Shown: positions 6,987-8,645 of the stretch, piece by piece
Numbering within the stretch: position 1 is the first letter of the stretch
Layout: each line of letters begins with the position of its first letter
DNA from: Chloroflexota bacterium
GTDB taxonomy: Bacteria; Chloroflexota; Anaerolineae; CG2-30-64-16
Assembly: GCA_029555885.1 (NCBI GenBank)
Contig: JAKPQT010000172.1
Coordinates: 1 to 8,645, forward strand
Length of the DNA: 8,645 nucleotides
Direction: 5' to 3'
Position numbers and translations under genes: made by a program
Notes under the pieces: generated by a model
What the model saw: the letters and a program-made list of their open reading frames with translations, nothing else
Told to the model about the DNA's origin: nothing
Database searches by the model: none

Positions 6987-6993
6987 CAGGAGC

Positions 6994-7797
6994 ATGCCAC
7001 AGCTAACGGTACACTTGATGGGCGGTTTCCGCGTCGAGCTGGACGGCGAGATGGTCTACGGTTTCCAGTCCGATAAGGGCCGGGCGCTGCTGGCCTATCT
7101 CATGACGGAGGCGGACCGGCCGCACCGTCGTGAAACCCTGGCCGGATTGCTTTGGCCTGACCGGCCCGATACCAGCGCCCGCGCCAGCCTGCGACAGGCG
7201 CTCTCTTGTTTGCGGCGAGTGCTGGGCGATCAGCGGTCACCCGATCCGGCAACGCCTCTCTTCCTGTTCGTGACTCCCACCGACGTGCAATTCAACACTC
7301 ACAGCGCGTACACGCTCGACGTGGCCGAACTGGAGGCCATTGCGCGCTCACCCGCGCGCCAACAGGAGGTGCTGCCGGCTGAACTCTGCAGCGATCTCCT
7401 CGCCGGTTTTGCTGTGCCGGACAGCGAGGTCTTCCAGGCCTGGCTGCTAAACAAGCAGGAGTACTGCCACCGGTTGGCGCTGGACATCCTCGAAGAACAG
7501 ACCGCCGACTTCGAGCGCCGGGGCGATTACATGCGGGCCGTGGCGGCCGCCCGCCTGCAGCTCCAGATGGAACCCTGGCTGGAGGAGGCTCACCGCAGTT
7601 ATATGCGCGCGCTCGCCTTGACCGGACGCCGCGACGAAGCGCTGCGCCAGTATGACATCTGCAGCCGTGTGCTGCAGGCCGAACTCGGCGTCCAACCTGC
7701 CGCCAGCACCCAGGCCCTCCACGCCGCCATTCTGTCAGGCGAGCTGCTGGCCCGCGACCGTGCATCCGCCAGGCAGCCAGTTGGCCTGGCATTATGA
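6994..7797 (+). CDS. SARP-type transcriptional regulator, winged-helix plus BTAD domains
   Basis: 267 residues from the ATG at 6994, where family similarity begins (MPQLTVHLMGGFRVELDGE). Residues 1-95 are an OmpR/PhoB-like winged-helix DNA-binding domain, with the typical DKGRALLAYL, RPHRRETLAGLLWPD and ARASLRQALSCLRRVLGD. Residues about 108-250 are a bacterial transcriptional activation domain (BTAD) of TPR-like helices, including QMEPWLEEAHRSYMRAL, GRRDEALRQYDICSRVLQAELGVQP and TQALHAAILSGELL. The length equals that of small SARPs, so this part alone could work as a DNA-binding activator. However, its last dozen residues are followed in other frames by TPR sequence of a large regulator, so it is probably the N-terminal piece of a broken BTAD-ATPase-TPR gene. 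It has its own promoter and is divergent from the surface-protein unit, which it might regulate. Confidence 0.85.
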   Translation: MPQLTVHLMGGFRVELDGEMVYGFQSDKGRALLAYLMTEADRPHRRETLAGLLWPDRPDTSARASLRQALSCLRRVLGDQRSPDPATPLFLFVTPTDVQFNTHSAYTLDVAELEAIARSPARQQEVLPAELCSDLLAGFAVPDSEVFQAWLLNKQEYCHRLALDILEEQTADFERRGDYMRAVAAARLQLQMEPWLEEAHRSYMRALALTGRRDEALRQYDICSRVLQAELGVQPAASTQALHAAILSGELLARDRASARQPVGLAL

Positions 7798-8041
7798 GGG
7801 GGCCGGGCTGCCGTTGCAGGCCGCCCGTGCGCTGCTTGATGCCGGTCGCGAAGCCATGCGATTGAATGCTTTTCGGGAAGCTCTGCTGCGGTACGAACAC
7901 GGGTTGGCGTTGCTGGCAGCTGCGCCGCCATCAGAGGAGCGGGCGGAGATTGGCCGGTTGCTGGTGGTGGCCCTGCTGGGTCCGCAACGCAACCTGGAAG
8001 GGCTCAGCAGTACGAAGGTCCTCGATACGGTGGCGCGCGCG
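7778..8041 (+). pseudogene. TPR-region fragment of a large BTAD-ATPase regulator (second frame)
   Basis: In the frame one base on from the BTAD gene, the sequence reads QLAWHYEGAGLPLQAARALLDAG...RYEHGLALLAAAPPSEERAEIGRLLVVALLG...KVLDTVARA. LAWHYE-x-AG is the classic start of the TPR section that follows the ATPase and its winged helix in large SARP/LuxR-type regulators. Here it comes straight after the BTAD, so the roughly 300-500 residue ATPase module is missing: no Walker A or B motif occurs in the window. No credible start codon with a ribosome site precedes it, and the overlap with the BTAD 3' end is out of frame. Most likely it is the remnant of an internal deletion. Confidence 0.7.
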
Positions 8042-8044
8042 GGC
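8031..8044 (+). other. Frame break at a (GC)n/GGG tract
   Basis: TGGCGCGCGCGGGC: upstream frame gives DTVARA, downstream frame gives RAAWGGQAQ. Loss of one GC unit, or gain of one G, would join them. Such tracts are common sites of both real slippage and sequencing error. Confidence 0.65.
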
Positions 8045-8645
8045 CGCGTGGGGCGGACAGGCGCAGGGACAGTCCCAATTGCTGATTCTCGCAACCGAAC
8101 TGGAGCACTGCTTCACCACCGGGAGATTCGAGGATTCGCTGGCCGCGTTGGAGCGCTTGCAGGAGGCGGCGAAGGCAACGGGCGCCGAGCCCTTCACTGG
8201 CCTCGCCCACTTCTACTTCGGCGCCAACCATCATTACCTCGGCAACCTGCAACTGTCCGAAACCGGGTTTGCGCAGGTCCGCGCCTGGTTGACGCCGGAG
8301 CAGCGGGCCAAGTTGCGCGGCTTGATTGGCCTGGATGTCGAGGTCGTCGGGCTTGCGATATCGGCGCGCAACCTGTGGCTGCTGGGCTATCCGGAGCAGG
8401 CGCTTGCGCGCAGCCGGCAAGCGCTGGCTTCAGCGGCCGTAACAGGAGCCGTCCTCGGCCAGGCGGGCGCCGTGGCGCTGGGCGCCGGTCTGCTGTGCTG
8501 CCTCCGGCATGACGAGCCCGGCATGGCCGAATTGAGCGAGGAGTGCTACCGGTTGTCCCAGAAACATGGTCTCATCATGTGGGCCGTGTACTCGGAGGTC
8601 CTGCGCGGCCGGGTACAGTTTGGTCGCGGGGAGCACCTCGCTGGC
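8040..8645 (+). pseudogene. TPR-region continuation (third frame), runs off right edge
   Basis: In a third frame the TPR sequence continues to the window edge without a stop: GGQAQGQSQLLILATELEHCFTTGRFEDSLAALERLQEA, then AHFYFGANHHYLGNLQLSETGF, LTPEQRAKLRGLIG, NLWLLGYPEQALARSRQALA, and LSQKHGLIMWAVYSEVLRGRVQFGRG. The order and wording (LWLLGYP-x-QAL, A-x-x-HG-x-x-x-W) match the C-terminal TPR arrays of Chloroflexota BTAD/AAA regulators. The switch from the preceding frame falls at the GC-repeat and G-run near 8031-8044. It is the third piece of the same broken gene. The end lies outside the window. Confidence 0.75.

Larger units (their letters stand above)
6812..6993. other. Divergent intergenic region
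   Basis: About 180 bases, lower in GC than its surroundings, between the minus-strand small ORF and the plus-strand regulator. It holds the plus-strand promoter and the palindrome. On the minus strand TATACA (6864-6869) could be a -10 box, but no convincing -35 accompanies it. No terminator or RNA gene was seen. If the small ORF is not real, the gap extends from 6511 to 6993. Confidence 0.6.

Noticed and set aside
6880..6993. ATG at 6880 as start of the BTAD regulator
   Set aside because: The near-perfect promoter lies inside this stretch, and family similarity begins at the ATG at 6994, which has its own ribosome site.

Overview
The window is high-GC bacterial DNA (by eye about 60% or more). 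It holds two divergent transcription units separated by about 180 bases. The gene content best fits a Chloroflexota (Anaerolineae/Caldilineae-like) genome or metagenome contig. The clues are an exported giant protein starting with an 'ISYQG' domain, followed by propeller-blade and DUF11 repeats, a small 'FLFRCW...WRF' ORF, and a SARP/BTAD regulator with a C-terminal TPR region. This assignment is inference from family style; no marker gene is present.

Left arm, minus strand (1 to about 6811). A probable 98-residue ORF (6515-6811) is followed four bases later by a giant secreted protein that starts at 6510 and runs off the left edge. Read literally, the giant frame stops at 1474. However, from about position 1741 to the window edge the next frame is completely open and carries sensible protein sequence, so the two pieces are one gene broken by a one-base frame change at an A4 run. 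The composite shows at least 2170 residues: signal peptide, ISYQG domain, tail-fibre-like segment, two propeller-type blades, four DUF11 repeats, about 590 residues of Lys/Asp-rich beta repeats of unknown family, a 34-residue Gly/Ser linker, a Trp-rich unknown domain, and a C-terminal beta-sandwich-like segment cut by the edge.

Right arm, plus strand (6935 to 8645). A near-consensus sigma70-type promoter (TTGGCA-17-TATAAT) precedes a 267-residue winged-helix plus BTAD protein. Immediately after it, in two further frames, come TPR-rich sequences typical of the C-terminal half of large BTAD-ATPase-TPR regulators. The ATPase module expected between them is absent, and the pieces are out of frame. 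The locus therefore looks like a deletion-bearing, frameshifted pseudogene whose N-terminal part could still make a small SARP-like protein. A mis-assembly is the alternative.

How they may work together: a SARP-type activator transcribed divergently from a surface-protein unit could control that unit. A 10-bp perfect palindrome lies just upstream of the regulator's -35 box in the shared intergenic region. This link is only inferred from layout. I saw no tRNA, rRNA, CRISPR array, IS element or clear terminator. Three frame breaks in two genes also raise the possibility of indel errors in the assembly.
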